Both the position numbers and the translations under genes were made by a program. This document shows, one piece after another, positions 1-12,580 of a stretch of 64,000 nucleotides of DNA. Under the pieces are notes generated by a model, which worked only from the letters and a program-made list of their open reading frames with translations, made no database searches and was not told the origin of the DNA. The DNA comes from Diphasiastrum complanatum (lineage: Eukaryota > Streptophyta > Lycopodiopsida > Lycopodiales > Lycopodiaceae): positions 66,686,370-66,750,369 of the forward strand of contig CM055096.1 in NCBI GenBank assembly GCA_029204225.1, written 5' to 3'. Within the stretch, counting starts at the first letter, position 1, and each line of letters begins with the position of its first letter.

Positions 1-2
1 TA

Positions 3-287
3 GAGTTCACAAACTCAGCACTGACTTTAGAGAGGATGATGGAGGGGTCCACTTTCAAATCACCCAACCTGCATCGATCCAAAAAGGACTGGATGGATGC
101 CAGACGGGTTCCTATGTGTGCTTTCCAGATGATATTAGAGCTAGAGCTTGATCCAGAAGCCATTGGTCGAATGTTTGACGATAGCTCCGTAGATCACAAT
201 AGTTCGCAAAAGAGTGTCTTGATCGCAAAGAAAATGAACGTAGAAAAGCATAAACTCACAAGTAGAAATTGTAAAGAAAAAAAATGA
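3..287 (+). CDS. partial ORF open at the left edge, unknown product
   Basis: The frame is open from base 3 to a stop at 285-287, so the visible part may be the C-terminal end of a gene that starts before the window. The first internal Met is at 36. The readable peptide has an acidic stretch (LELELDPEAIGRMFDD) followed by a Lys-rich tail. I recognise no family. The sequence just downstream is AT-rich and non-coding. It could equally be chance or a last exon; nothing here separates those options. Confidence 0.2.
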   Translation, partial: EFTNSALTLERMMEGSTFKSPNLHRSKKDWMDARRVPMCAFQMILELELDPEAIGRMFDDSSVDHNSSQKSVLIAKKMNVEKHKLTSRNCKEKK

Positions 288-579
288 AAAATAACTCTGA
301 TAAGCAGTAGCAGTGGGGAAGAGATGATGATGTGGCATGGTGACTTGACATCTGTCACTTCCATTTATGGAGGACGTGCATGTCTCAATATTTAAAATTA
401 TAATTTGACAGATCGATATTTTATGATGGAAGACCGTTTGTGAAAAGAAAAGAAATAAATTATGCAGAAACAATATCTGTTTTGATATGTGAGCGTACAC
501 ACGTGTGAATAATGATGATCACGTGGCCATAATCTTTAATGGAGGGATACAAAAAGTAGGTCGAGAGATTTTTGAAAGA

Positions 580-939
580 TTCTCGAAAATATGGTAGATA
601 GATTCTATAAAAGTTTCGTGAAACTTTCTCGCAGATTCCTAAAAAAAAAAATGATACAGAAACTCACGAAAATTTCTCGAAAATTTTAGCAACATACTAG
701 AAAATTTCTCGAAAAACTAGAGAAAATGCTAGAAAAGGTTCTAGAAAAATTCTTGAAAATGATTTACAAAAATTTGATTAACAAATTTAGTGTCGCGAAA
801 GATTCTCGAAAATACTTTAAAAATGATATTGAAAGATTGAGAGAAGTCAAGATAAATTCTCGAAAATTTCACGAAATATTATGAAAAATGTTGGACGGTG
901 ATAGAAAATTTCATGAAATTTTTCAGAAAATTTCTAGAA
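580..939. repeat. cluster of eleven TTCnnGAA palindromes
   Basis: Eleven copies of TTCnnGAA start at 580, 615, 674, 706, 739, 750, 803, 857, 868, 910 and 932. Five are the identical octamer TTCTCGAA followed by AA. The block is AT-rich and lies just past the 3' end of the minus-strand gypsy pol at 1026. TTCnnGAA is the tail-to-tail core of heat-shock elements. It may instead be a decayed short-period satellite or part of the gypsy LTR/UTR. No coding region is supported here. Confidence 0.75.
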
Positions 940-1025
940 AAAATAAAAGAAAAGTCGCGAAATTTTTTAGAAAAGATAAAAGAATAATAATACTAGAAAA
1001 TAATAAGAATAAAGAAAAATTCTGG

Positions 1026-2560
1026 TCAAAGGTAGTATTTCTTCAGTCTGGACCCATTAATACGTGTAGGTAATAGTTCACCATCCGGTGATTGAAGTTG
1101 CACAGAACCATTGTCAAACACCTCTATGACTTTATAAGGTCCAAGCCATCACATATGGAGTTTTCCAAGGAACTTTTGATGGCAACTGTCATATATCAAC
1201 GCATAATCATCAGCTTTAAGATCACATTTTTTTATATGACTACCATATTTCTTCTTTCTTTGTTCCTGGATTTCCTCCGTTAGTTTTTGTGAAGTCTCTT
1301 GAGCTTTAGCTAGTTCTTGAATATTAGTCAACCGTTCGTTTATACATTCTGCATCTGTTCGTTGAGCTTGAATACGAAAGGTTTTCACCTCAAATTCAAT
1401 TGGCAAAATAGGATGCATACCATACGTAAGAAACTATGGTGTCTGTTTTGTCGTGATTTTCTCTGTGTTGCGATAAGCCCAGAGAACTGATGGTAGTTTC
1501 TGATCCCAATCCGTTGCATGTGCAATAGTAATTTTAGTCAGGATCTTACATAAAATTCCAATAGCTCTTTCTGTCAACCCGTTTGCTTTTGCATTATACG
1601 GTGTAGTTTTTCTATGTCTGATCAGAAAATAAGTTGTCAGCAACCGTATAGTGTCATTTAAAAAATGTGTACCTCGGTCACTTACTAGTTCAAGTGGACA
1701 ACCACATCTGGTGATGATATATTTGAATAAGAACGTCGCGACAGTTTTTGCATCGTTTCATTTCGTCGCCTCTGTTTCAACGTTCTTTGTAGCATAATCT
1801 GTTGCAACTAGAATATAACGTCATTTTGTATGTCGGGTAACAGGTTTGATTGGATCGACAAAGTCAATCCCCCACTTCTCGAATGGTGCAAGAGGCAGGA
1901 TTGGTGTCAACGACCAATTCATTGCTTTTATAGGCTTACCAAATCTCTGGCATGGATCACATAAACGAATAAAGTTTGACACATCCTTGAACATTGTTGG
2001 CCACCAGTACTTGGCAGTCAATATCTTATTAACTGTGTTCTTCAAAGCAAAATGTCCACCAGCATCTTCTGAGTGTAAGGCTTTAACGACCTTTTTAATG
2101 TCTTCAGTTTCGAGACATCTTTGTAGTTGATGGTCAGCACCAAGCTTGTACAGAACATTGTTAATAATTGTATAAGGTGCTACCTTATATTGAAAAACTG
2201 TCTTTTGCTCCAAATCGTAACCATCCGGATATATCTGATCCTTGAGATAAGTAATGATGTCAGAATATAATGAATTTGTAGGTGAAATCTCAAATAAATG
2301 TTCGTCTAGAAAATCATCATTTATAGGGTTTTCAGTTTTTTCGGTGCTGAGTCGCGATAGATAATCAGCATTCGTATGATATTTTCCTTGACGAAGCTCT
2401 ACTTGATAAGTGAATTCCTGCAGAAGTAGAACCCATCGAGCAATTCGTCTTGATAGATCTGGTTTATTTACAAGATACTTAAGAGCATAATGATCCACAT
2501 GAAAAATAAATGCATATCCCAGCAAATAATGCCAAAATGTCTTGACAGTGAAAATCGCAG
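1026..2560 (-). pseudogene. Ty3/gypsy pol remnant: RNase H and integrase
   Basis: Read right to left, the region begins inside RNase H (HYLLGYAFIFHVDHYALKYLV, then ARWVLLLQEF and ADYLSRLS). It continues through the integrase zinc-binding domain (GGHFALKNTV then CDPCQRFGK) and the integrase core, with the three catalytic-triad contexts WGIDFVD, LVSDRGTHF and NGLTERA. It ends in the post-integrase segment WLGPYKVIEVF...RLKKYYL with a stop at 1026-1028. The reading frame is broken near 1420, 1645 and 1820. Gag, protease and most of RT are missing. At about 2560 the sequence switches to an unrelated copia remnant. Family assignment is secure; function is lost. Confidence 0.88.
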
Positions 2561-2565
2561 GACGA

Positions 2566-3830
2566 GTGGGTAGATAACATTTCTATCATAACATAAAATG
2601 TGATCTGAACTTCCCTGAATATATCTCATTGCCCTCTTTAATGATTTTCAATGAGAAATCCTAGGATTAGACATGAATTGTCTTAACGTGCTTATAGTGT
2701 ATGCTAAATCTGGTCTAATACACAACATCGCATACATCAAAGATCCGATTAGTGAATGATAAGAGTACTTCGCTAAGTCGAGTACTTCACTATCAGTTTC
2801 AGCACAAGTAGGTTTAGTCAACACTAGACTTGGATCCACTCCTTGGACTTGAGTGATTTCTTTAACCACCAGCTGTGCTTTCCATTTGGCAATGGAACCA
2901 TCAGAGTTGATCTTCTTCTTGAAGATCCACTTGTTGTCGATAACTCTCTTGTGAGTGGGAAAGTCGACTGGTGTCCAGTAGGTCTCGTTCATCAAAAGTG
3001 AGTTGTACTCACTTTCCATAGCTTCTTGCCACTTCATAGCATCCTTGGACTTAATTGCTTCGGCTAGGCTCTCTGGTTCTTCTAATGAAGTCCAGAATGA
3101 TTGAGGTGTATACCTCTCAGGAACTATCCGAGTCTGTGAGGTTCTGCACGTAACAGGCTATGGCTTCTTGGTGTATAGAGCCATGAATTTGTCTTTGATA
3201 GACAGGCTGCTAGTCTTTCTCCATATTTCTTCTTGAAGTAGGTGATCAATCACCTTTTGAAGAGTGAGGTGGGGTTGTGTGGAGATCATCACAACAAAGT
3301 GCTCATATGACTTTGGAAGAGAAGAAAACAAGGTCATGATGACATCATCATCTTGAATAGAACATCCTACAGCTAATAACTAATCCAATAAAGACTTGAA
3401 GCTATTGATGCGAGAAGTGATGGCAGTAGAATCAGACATGCTAAGAGTAAAGAACTTCCTTCTAAGATGTAATCTAGTGGTTACATTATGAGTCTCATAG
3501 AAATTCAATAACAAATCTAATGCATCCTTAGAGGTTTTGCATGTGGTAATGTGGGATATTTGGAAGTCGGCCAGATTGAGTGTGATACATGCTAAGGCCT
3601 TCTGATCTTTGATCTCCCATGCCTTTGCTTGATCACCATCTTCTGGTTTCAGGTTAGCACCTTCTACTACATCCCAAAGATCTCTATCTATCAACATCAT
3701 CCAAAGTTTTAACTTCCAGATGTAGAAGTCATTGAACTTGTCAATGATTCTAGCCTCGTTGGATGATGAAGACGAAGAGATACCAAGATGAAACATGATA
3801 ACAGTAATACAAATAGAACACACCTAATCT
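2566..3830 (-). pseudogene. internally deleted Ty1/copia element: gag fused to RT remnants
   Basis: The gag part (about 3380-3823) has the UBN2-type N-terminus (FNDFYIWKLKLWMMLIDRDLWDVVEG) and continues past a stop to about 3240. It then jumps straight to the integrase/RT boundary (MKWQEAMESEYNSL, NKWIFKKKINSDGSI). A second deletion joins KARLV-type RT sequence to the RT end (SYHSLIGSLMYAMLCIRPDLAYTIS). A Trp of the HWK motif is now a stop. Zinc knuckle, protease, integrase and the YVDD active site are absent. It abuts gypsy sequence at about 2560. A primer-binding site lies directly upstream. Confidence 0.85.
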
Positions 3831-3849
3831 CTCGGTTTATATGAGCTAT

Positions 3850-3861
3850 GCTCTAATACCA
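3850..3861 (-). other. primer-binding site of the deleted copia element
   Basis: On the minus strand this reads TGGTATTAGAGC, one base off the TGGTATCAGAGC complement of plant initiator tRNA-Met. It lies 27 bases upstream of the gag ATG at 3823 and 3-4 bases inside the presumed 5' LTR end, the expected place. Confidence 0.7.
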
Positions 3862-3864
3862 ATC

Positions 3865-4300
3865 TGATGGGGCAAGGGAGATAGAAGAATGCGAATGGAT
3901 AAGAGAGCAGGAATATTGCGAAACATCTCTCTCGTTACAATCAGCTACTAGATGCAAAAACAGTCTAATAGAAAGCCTATGCTAAGTATAATCACAGCTT
4001 TAAGTGTTCTAGTTGCCCAACATGATCTTAAAAATAAATTCATACTCTCAAAAACAAGAGTACAATCCATCGAAGACATTAGAAATGGTTTGTGTGTGGT
4101 ATTACTGGAAATCAGAATCAATGTGAAGTATGGTTCTGAAAGTAGATGACAAGCAGTATGATGTCGCAAGTTCCTCAGGTGTCAAAGACAGCCATCGTCT
4201 GATCAGAAACTGAGGAGTTGTAGTCGTCTGTGTTCTGATCAGAGTGAGTAAACAAGCGCGATCAAACAATGATAAAGTGCATTCAGTCACAACAAGCATT
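3865..4300 (-). mobile_element. presumed 5' LTR of the deleted copia element
   Basis: The inner end (TGATGGGG on plus, CA on minus) abuts the PBS. The outer end is not certain because no matching 3' LTR was found in the window. The sequence has no credible gene. Positions 4300-4950 are AT-rich unassigned DNA with short pieces resembling the TTTTTCGGGAAA-AATGCGAA motif seen again at 22.6-23.2 kb. Confidence 0.45.
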
Positions 4301-4956
4301 CATCTACGTTATACACAGATAGAAAAGTTGTTGCTGCTATCTTACACTGAAGCACAATCAAATAGCAATTACAACCAAAAATTGACGGTGTAACTGGGAG
4401 GCTCAAATAATACGTCTCATTAGGAATGTTGACGCGGACGAGGACGTCGCAAATTCTCTCACTTTGCAAATTTCAAGAAGTGGCTGGGAACGTTCCTCAT
4501 TCAAAATAGACGACCTTTGACATTTCTCTCTCTTCGCATTTTTCGGGAAAATGCGAAAAGCCGAAGGTGTTTGAAAATAGTTAAATTGTTGAACTGTGAA
4601 CAAGTTGACTTCTTAAAAAATAATTGAACGGAAGAAGTAGAAGGTAAGTGTTGCAGTTTTCGGGAAAGTGCGAAAAATGCGAATTGTGTGACACTTAGTG
4701 TATTTTTGTAGACTGTTGAACAAGTGATTAAATCTGCAGACTTGTTCTAAATGCAAGTTTGTGGGAGTCCTTGAAGATGGCCAAGTCTTCAATGACTTCA
4801 AGTTATTAAACTTAACATTTGAACTTGAAACTATGACAGAATTGGTTACCCTTTGCTGGAGATCATAGACATTCTTCAAATAGTTTGGCTGTCTAAGTTA
4901 TGATTCCAAGGAGACAACTATGGGCTTAATTTCCAACATAGTGCAAGACTTGCCTT

Positions 4957-5640
4957 TCATCTTTCATTGCCTTAGTAAGTGGCCAATGCATATACTCTTT
5001 CTATGTTTCCCAATTTTTTGGTAGGGATGACATTTCTTGATGTACATTTGCATTCAATATTTTTGTCACAATGTTCTATAAAGCATAATGTCTCCAGCAT
5101 CCTCTGAATGAAGAGCTTGAATCACATTGTAGATTTTAGCAACTCTAGACATTTTTGTAACTCTTCATGTATAAAACTCTTTTTATGATAGTACAAGGTC
5201 CAACATTATATTGAAATACGAATTTATCTTCAGATTTGAAACCTTTAGAATAGTTTTGATTCAACAGATATTCTAATATATCCGAATATAGTGAATTCTC
5301 AACATCAAGTAGAAACAGTTCTTCATTGGAAAATTTATCTCCAAGTGGTTCATCAGATTTTATTCTACTTAATTGTGATAGGAAATCAACGTTTATATGA
5401 GACTTGTTTTGACTTGAAAGATAAATTCTTGTAGTAGTGGTACCCATTATGCAATTTGTCTCAAGAAATTAGCTTTATTTACAAGATACTTTAGAATGAA
5501 GTAATTGACATGGAACACAAATGGACATCTGATAAGTAATATCGAAATTTCTTCACTGCATAAATTAGTCCCAATGCTTCTCTCTTTTTTTTGTTTGAAT
5601 AGTTCATTTCCGAACTATATATAACTAATGCCTTGCATAG
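4957..5640 (-). pseudogene. second Ty3/gypsy RNase H-integrase remnant
   Basis: The clearest frame (5145-5447) contains NVDFLSQLSRIKS, then VENSLYSDILEYLLNQNYSKGF and FVFQYNVGPCTIIKRVLY. It is a diverged homologue of the 1821-2525 peptide (SLYSDIITYLKDQIYPDGY...VFQYKVAPYTIINNVLY). Further left, frame-shifted pieces resemble the integrase zinc-binding region (ALHSEDAG). It is heavily decayed, with many stops. Confidence 0.75.
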
Positions 5641-5968
5641 TAGACATGATAATCCGTCTTTATATCATCTTTTTGACTGAGGGTTACTCCAATCGCAAAT
5701 GAAAAAATGTCAACATAAGCATGGAATTTTCTTACCCAATCTGGGGGGCATAAGACTAGAGCTTCCATTAATTTCTATTTCAATTGATCAAACGCTTTTT
5801 GTTTGTCTATTTTCCATATGTACTATGCATCTCTCTTCAATAAATGCATTTATGGAGAAGCTAAAAATTCAAAATCTTTGATAAAACATCTGTAGTAGCC
5901 AACATGGCCTACAAATTCTTCATAACTCTCTCAAATTTATTTGTCCACGTAGATTTTTAAGAGATGCA

Positions 5969-6106
<138 letters not shown>

Positions 6107-6188
6107 TGATTTTTTTGCATGCAAATAAATGCTAATTTGCAAGAAGCTGGAAATAAGTTACTTTTGGTTGGAAACAATTGAATTTATT

Positions 6189-6220
6189 GAGAGAGAGAGA
6201 GGGGGGGGGTTTGGTTTTGG
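6189..6220. repeat. short (GA)n plus G-run plus TTTGG repeats
   Basis: A (GA)n tract is followed by nine or ten G and then by three TTTGG-like units. It sits between two larger microsatellites that share the flank GAGATGCATTTGT, so the local block looks duplicated. Confidence 0.85.
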
Positions 6221-6248
6221 TTTTGGTAGTGTGAGAGAGATGCATTTG

Positions 6249-6392
<144 letters not shown>

Positions 6393-6695
6393 TAAGATTT
6401 CACATAGTCCCCCTTGACAAGTCAAGACCAAACTCTTTGAACCCTTCAATTTATAGCATAACAGGTAAAAAATGAAGTTGTATAAAGTCTTATAGTACAG
6501 AGTACCATAAAGCGAAGCAAGTTTTAGGACACCCAGCTATTACCTGCCACCGTCCCACAAAACACAACCGTACGAGTTAGTTACATGAGGAAGACAGTGT
6601 TGGAGTGCTCTCAAATAGATTAGGTGCAAAATAAGAAACACAGCTCCAACATAGAAAAAATTATAAGAACTTTATCAAAACTACAACAACAATAT

Positions 6696-7529
6696 TGACT
6701 TAGATCGAATGGAGGAATGTCTTGCTAGATGTCAATGACAACCATGAAGGGAGCGAACAATTAGGCATCTGAGACAGCCATGCTTCCTTTGAGATTAGAC
6801 ATTCTGAATTGAGTGAGTGTCAATAGAGAAAGAAAATTATAAGAAAATATTCGTAGTGCAATACACATAATAAGAATAGAGAATCTGAATTAAGCAGTTG
6901 TGAATACAACGATCAAATCACAATCTTGTGCCCAAGAATGGTTCACAGTAATGGTGCACTGTGTGCAGTAGTGATCTTACTTAGCTAGTTACAAAAAATA
7001 AGCTTGTTGTCACCTTTTGCAGAGACAGGTCAGTGCTAACCAGCAATACTAGATTGTCGTAAGAGGGAGGAAGACTAGACAAAAGAGACATGTTAGCATC
7101 TTCGTATGATATTGGCGAACCTACTACAGCTAACTGATTGAGTAGCTGTTTGAATTTGTTTAGATGATCTGTGACTGAGGTCCCTTCACTCATCTTGAGC
7201 AACATGAACTTCTTCCTCAAGAAGAGGCGAGTTATTGACTTAGATCGAATGGAGGAATGTCTTGGTAGGTGTCAATGACAACCAGAAGGGAGCAAACAAT
7301 TAGGCGTTTGAGATAGCCATGCTTCCTTCGAGGTTAGACATTCCAAATTAAGTGGGTGTCAATAGAGAAAGAAAATTATAAGAAAGCATTCATAGTGCAA
7401 TACACACAAGAAGAATAAAGAATCTGAATTAAGCAGTTGTGAATACAACGATCGGATCACAATCTTGTTCTCAAGAATGGTTCACAGTAATGGCGCACTG
7501 TGTGCAATGATCTTACTTAGCTAGTTACA
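6696..7529 (-). mobile_element. miniature LTR-like unit: two ~295-bp repeats around 242 bp of copia gag
   Basis: Direct repeats at 6696-6993 and 7236-7529 both start TGACTTAGATCGAATGG and end TAGCTAGTTACA, so they have TG...CA ends. The 242 bp between them encode, on the minus strand, a gag fragment (LRKKFMLLKMSEGTSVTDHLNKF..., LPPSYDNLVLL). It is closely related to the gag at 61764-62253. I see no PBS, PPT or 5-bp target duplication, so it differs from a classical TRIM. It may be a deletion product of a larger element. Confidence 0.65.
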
Positions 7530-7591
7530 GATTAAATAACTATCTCTATTTTTTGAATGGCTTTCACTCTCTCTAAGATCTCTAATCCTAT

Positions 7592-7690
7592 GGAGCTTGT
7601 AAAGAGGTGAACCAAAGTCTTTGGAAGCTTGTAAAGAGGTGAACCATGTAGAGCTTGTAAAGAGGTGAACCAAAGTCTTTTGAAGCTTTC
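7592..7690. repeat. three copies of GCTTGTAAAGAGGTGAACCA
   Basis: The 20-mer occurs at 7595, 7627 and 7653 with variable spacers (GTCTTTGGAA in some). This is a short local tandem duplication. Positions 7530-7990 otherwise show nothing recognisable. Confidence 0.85.
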
Positions 7691-7989
7691 CCTGAAGTTA
7701 GAACCAAGAATTTCAGCAATCGAACTTGTAGGAAGTCAATTTTTTTTTTTAAAAATGTCCATTTTTGGTGATTTTTGGGGGATGGATCTCTCCAAATCCA
7801 TAAGGAGATCATTCTAGAATTGATTACAACATGATTAACATTCCTTTTTACCTTCCCAGCAAGCTATCAGACCTGTGAATTGATGGCCAGTGGCTTATGC
7901 ACCATCTCCATCAAGTTTGAAGCTATTTTGACTTCTACAAATCAAGAAATCTTCGTTCTCAGCTTATACTGCATCTTAGGATCAATATG

Positions 7990-10900
7990 AATGCTTCATG
8001 GAAGTCTAATTGATGGTTTAAGACTGTTGGTAGCATCAATTTTGACCTTGGGGAGGTGTTTGCACGTTTTTGCATGATTTTTTCTTGTGAAAGTGCGCCC
8101 TATTTCAGACACTTTGATCTCGTACGTGTGAAGCCTAGGTGGTAGGCTGACATGGCAAGCATCTTGTTCACTTGGTCTCCCTCTGTACTGAGTTTTACAA
8201 CACCAAATTTGGTGTCTTGTAGCCAAAGTTATGATCATCTGAAGTTTTGCAGTTTTGTGAGTAAACTTGGCAAAATGTTGAATTGTTCTGATTGCATGCC
8301 AGTCATTTTCCTAATTTGTAGTACTGTGTTTGCATGGATTAGTTGCATGTTGATTTTCAGAGTGATTCTGACATGCATGAGGGATTTACAATTGATTTGA
8401 GTGGTCATACGCATGTGCTCTGACAGTTGGTCACAAATTTGTGTTAATGGCTAACAAATTTCGTAAAACTGAAGTTTACGTAAAAAATTCCGTAATGACA
8501 TTTGTGACTGATGCAAATTTTGAGTTTTCTGGAAAATATCAAAATATCGATCATTTTTTCACTATTTATGGAATCAGTTTAGATTAGTGAATTGATTAAA
8601 CTGAGTTTATCAGTCAGAGTTGATCACAATGTTTTCACCAAGTCTAAATTACTTCCCAGTGATAGATAAGTTAAAATTGACAAATGGAACTGCAATGAAT
8701 TGCCGATAGTTTTTACTGTATTGTCATTTTTTCACTTTGGAGTTGGAAACTCCCAGATTGAAAGTTAAAATTTGATTTTTTTTTTTTTTTGTTGAATTTC
8801 CATTTGATAATTGGAAATCAATTACTTGTTGATCGATAGAAATCAGTCAAGTAAATATTTGTACAAGATACTTGTTAAATTTGATTAAAATTGCCAAACA
8901 ATATAAAATGACCAGGTTGAATGAGTGGCAATAGTATTCTTTATCTAGTCAGTAAATCTGACAAGATACAAATCAAGAATTACTGAGATCTTATGGATAG
9001 GATTTCCATTCATGTAATTTTATGTTTGGATAGGTTTTGTCAATATTAATGGAGTAATGTCAAACCAGTCAATAAAAAAGAAAATAACTGGTATGGTAAA
9101 TTATATTCAGCCCAGGTATAGGACAAAAATGAAATTGTTTGGACTTTTTCCTATAGTAATTAGTTTTTTAAGCATTTACTAATGTCATTACGTCTTCTTG
9201 GTACCTTAGCTGGAATAGATTTTCACGAAACTAAAAATTCTAAGGAGGGAAGAAGAGTGGACATAAAAGGTAGTAAGTGTAATCGGGAAATGTATTTCGC
9301 ACTTCGGATTTTGGTAATCCCTGTAAATAATTGCCTAATATTGGTTATTAATTTTCTGATTAGAATTCATTCAATTGAATTCGTAACTGATATCTTTGTA
9401 ACCATTGAGTTATCCACAATTTTGGATGTCAATTGTGAGGTTTAGAAGTGGAATCTGATACGTGGATCACATTGGATCTGTTAATTGACTGAAGCTTGTC
9501 CCTAGGTTTGATGCATCAGTAGGGGTTTGAAGCTTATCGTTAACCAGAAAGGATCAGGATGTAATATTGAACCATGTTAATTCTTTTGTCTAAGTCACAT
9601 AATCAGATGTAGATTATCCATCTGATAGGCATGCCAATCATCCAAATAAATGGATTATCCAGTGTTTGGGAACAAGAGATAATTTCCTATAGTGATTATA
9701 GGACAGCTAGATGATCAATGGTGTGTTTAGTACTTAGTCGCGATATGGGAAAGAGAAAAACCATTCAATCAAATGTGGGGTATTTTGGAAACTTTTGAGG
9801 TTTAATCTAGATCCCAATGTGGTATCTCATTATTTACAAAATTAGAGGCCCTCAAGTCTATTTCTCGCTTTCTTAATTAATCCTTTACTTCTTAGTAATT
9901 TCTTGAATATAGGATATCAGATTGATTTATATGATTCTTTGCAGCATGAAGTTATTCTTCTGAAAGACTGTTATGTCAGATGAATTACTACTTGTAATAA
10001 TAGACTTGGAATTCAGATAAATTCTAAGGTTAAAATGTTTCAATTTCTTAAACCATGGAATATCTCTATTGCATAAATGGATTTCGATGGCATAGTAGTT
10101 TCTATCACTCAAAGTGAAAATGTTTGAAGGAAAAGTCTTGTGTGTAATAGGGTGAATTCTTTAGTGGAAACACTTATTACTGACTTTTGTAGGATTTAGA
10201 TATTTTCATATATCATCTTTCCAGTTAACTTTTATGGAAATTTATAATTTCTTTAAAAGGAGGGGTGAAGTGGTGGGATGAAATTCTATTTGGAAATTTG
10301 TTGGTTGCATAGCTTTCGGAAGAGAACTAGCTAGGGTATAGAAATGAGATTGGAACTGAAAGGAATTTCGGAGAGATTTAGAGTAAGATGCCTAATTGGA
10401 ACTTTTCGAAATATGAGGAATTTTCTAGGGATTGTGTGGACAATCTGGAACTGGAACTGGCTTGGAATTTGAATCATTATCTATAAGTAGTACAGCAAAA
10501 GGTCAAAGGTTACTAATTCCGTTTTGATTGAAATAGAAGTAAGTTTGATCAGAATTTAAGTCTGAGAGTTCTATATTGGATCAACCTAATCTTAGTTTAA
10601 GTACTAGGATCAGAGAGGGGTTAATCAGTGGGAGAAATTATGTAATTAAAGGTAAGTGGGATTGGAAAACTACTGAGAGTGAATTTATTCATCTCAGAGA
10701 TTTTTCAGATATGTTATTTACTCATGAGAAATAGAAAATATTTTGTAGCTGAGTTACAAGGTCTCAGTGAGATATGTGAGTAACATATGTGGGTTCTGGA
10801 GGAATCTGCAAGATAATAATGTGTTTATGTACTGGGTCATAGTGAGATTATTCTCATATGTGCACGATTAATCTTGTATGAATCTATTGTGTAATCCTAG

Positions 10901-12580
10901 TTGCTAAGGTTATCTGGTGCACTTAACCTAGTCGGTGAACATGAACATATGATCAAGTATTGTTTTGATAGATACTTGCAGAGTTAACAAATCTTTGTAT
11001 AGAAGATTTATGGATTAACTTATAAATGATTTGGGTAAGGATCTAAATGGGACGTAATACTAGTATAATTGAATTCTCCACCTAGACATTTGAGATTTCT
11101 GAATCATTGGCAATTAGCTTGAGTAGTTGATTACTCCAAGATGAAGTTAATTGGTAAAACAATCAGTGTGATGTGGATTCACCAAGAACTAATGGTTTTT
11201 AAATTATATTGCTTGTAAGACACATGATTAGTGAATCATTTTGGTTCATCAGTTAAAAATTGTGTGCATTAGATATACAATATTCTTGGTATAGAGTATT
11301 CCTTAGTTAAGGAATAGACTTAGCTCATTAGTGATTGTATCCCAGAGAGCACAAATGGATAACAACTGAATTGATATTCAATAGGACTTTGGATATCTAG
11401 ATGTGATTCTGGATTGTAATCTAAAGTTTTTTGTAGTGAAGATGATTGTCATTTTTGATATGCAATCAGTCTTTAATTACCAGTGGTTTATAGAACTTGA
11501 ATTTTGCACTTCAGTAAAAGAATTTAGAGAATGTTTCTAAAATCCAGTATTTTCCTAGTGGAAAAGATTTTGGAATGACTCTTACTTTTCCTGAGTTATG
11601 TTATACATATACTCCAGTATCCTGTAAATGATTAAGTATGATTTGGATTTCAGAAAATTACGATTGAAGAATCATATGAATCTAAATATTTATCGTTATA
11701 AATAGATACCTAATTATTGTCAGAGGATTATAAGAAATTGTAATGATTCTTAAGTGTGATGATTAATTCTTGATCTATTATTTGAGTAAGAATTCAAATC
11801 AGTGTTTTGAATCTCTCTACTCTAGTATTTTATTTGAGAACCTATGGATCTCACAAACATTCTCACAAAATAAGTTATCTTATTTGTGGAGAATTAATTA
11901 GTCTAGTGGATGCTATTCTACTATAGTTTATGGTCTGCATATGCTTGAGTACAGTTCTTCATTTGAATTGGATCTCCAGTTATCTTAGGAGATAGACAAG
12001 TCTATTAAGATGAATGAATGCTATTTTTACATGCATTTGGTGCTGGAAACAGGAGCATTTAACTCAAAAGAGTATTTCGGATACTCAAGGTTGAGTTTTA
12101 ATCATTCTATATCTTAATTATTCTCCTAGAGATTCTAGCTAAATGAATTATCATATCTTGGAATTGGATTCTAAGGATATTTGTACTTGAAAACTTATGA
12201 ATTATCTGCCAGAGTTTGTGGATGATTTCAGACTGTAATTATAATTATTTTATTATTTCTTTAACTTTAATCTCTTAAGTTAAGTTATCTCACCTAGTGT
12301 TTCATGTAAATGCTTTACATAAAGGTGATGTTACTAACTTATGGTGAATATAATCTAGTTGAGAAATTTATCGCTTAGTGTACTTTTTCAAACCTGAGTT
12401 GTACTCCAGTGCAGAGATAACCACTTGGAAATAGGTTTTCTCTGAGTACTTGTTTGATGTGAAAGTTAGACTAAAAATAATGATTTTCTAGGTTGATATT
12501 TAAAGTTAAAAGAACCGTTCCTGTTATTCTTTCCTGTTTAGAGGGTTTCTAAGGATACATACAGTTTAAGGAGAGAAGAA
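7990..12580 (+). mobile_element. interior of a large non-coding LTR element (LARD-like)
   Basis: About 4.6 kb of AT-rich DNA with no ORF beyond roughly 90 codons and no retroelement protein motif. It ends in the polypurine tract AAGGAGAGAAGAA (12568-12580) immediately followed by an LTR starting TGTTATGTCC. Positions 8130-8390 are recognisably similar to 63710-63960 (shared GTGTGAAGCCTAGGTGG, AATTTGGTGTCTTGTAG, then AAAGTTATG). The latter lies downstream of an LTR of the same family. Together these suggest a non-autonomous family that keeps only LTR, PBS and PPT. The left end is not defined, and the 5' LTR seems lost or replaced by the repeats at 6.7-7.5 kb. Confidence 0.6.
12568..12580 (+). 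other. polypurine tract of the non-coding LTR element
   Basis: AAGGAGAGAAGAA lies directly before TGTTATGTCC, the LTR start. This fixes the orientation as plus. Confidence 0.7.
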
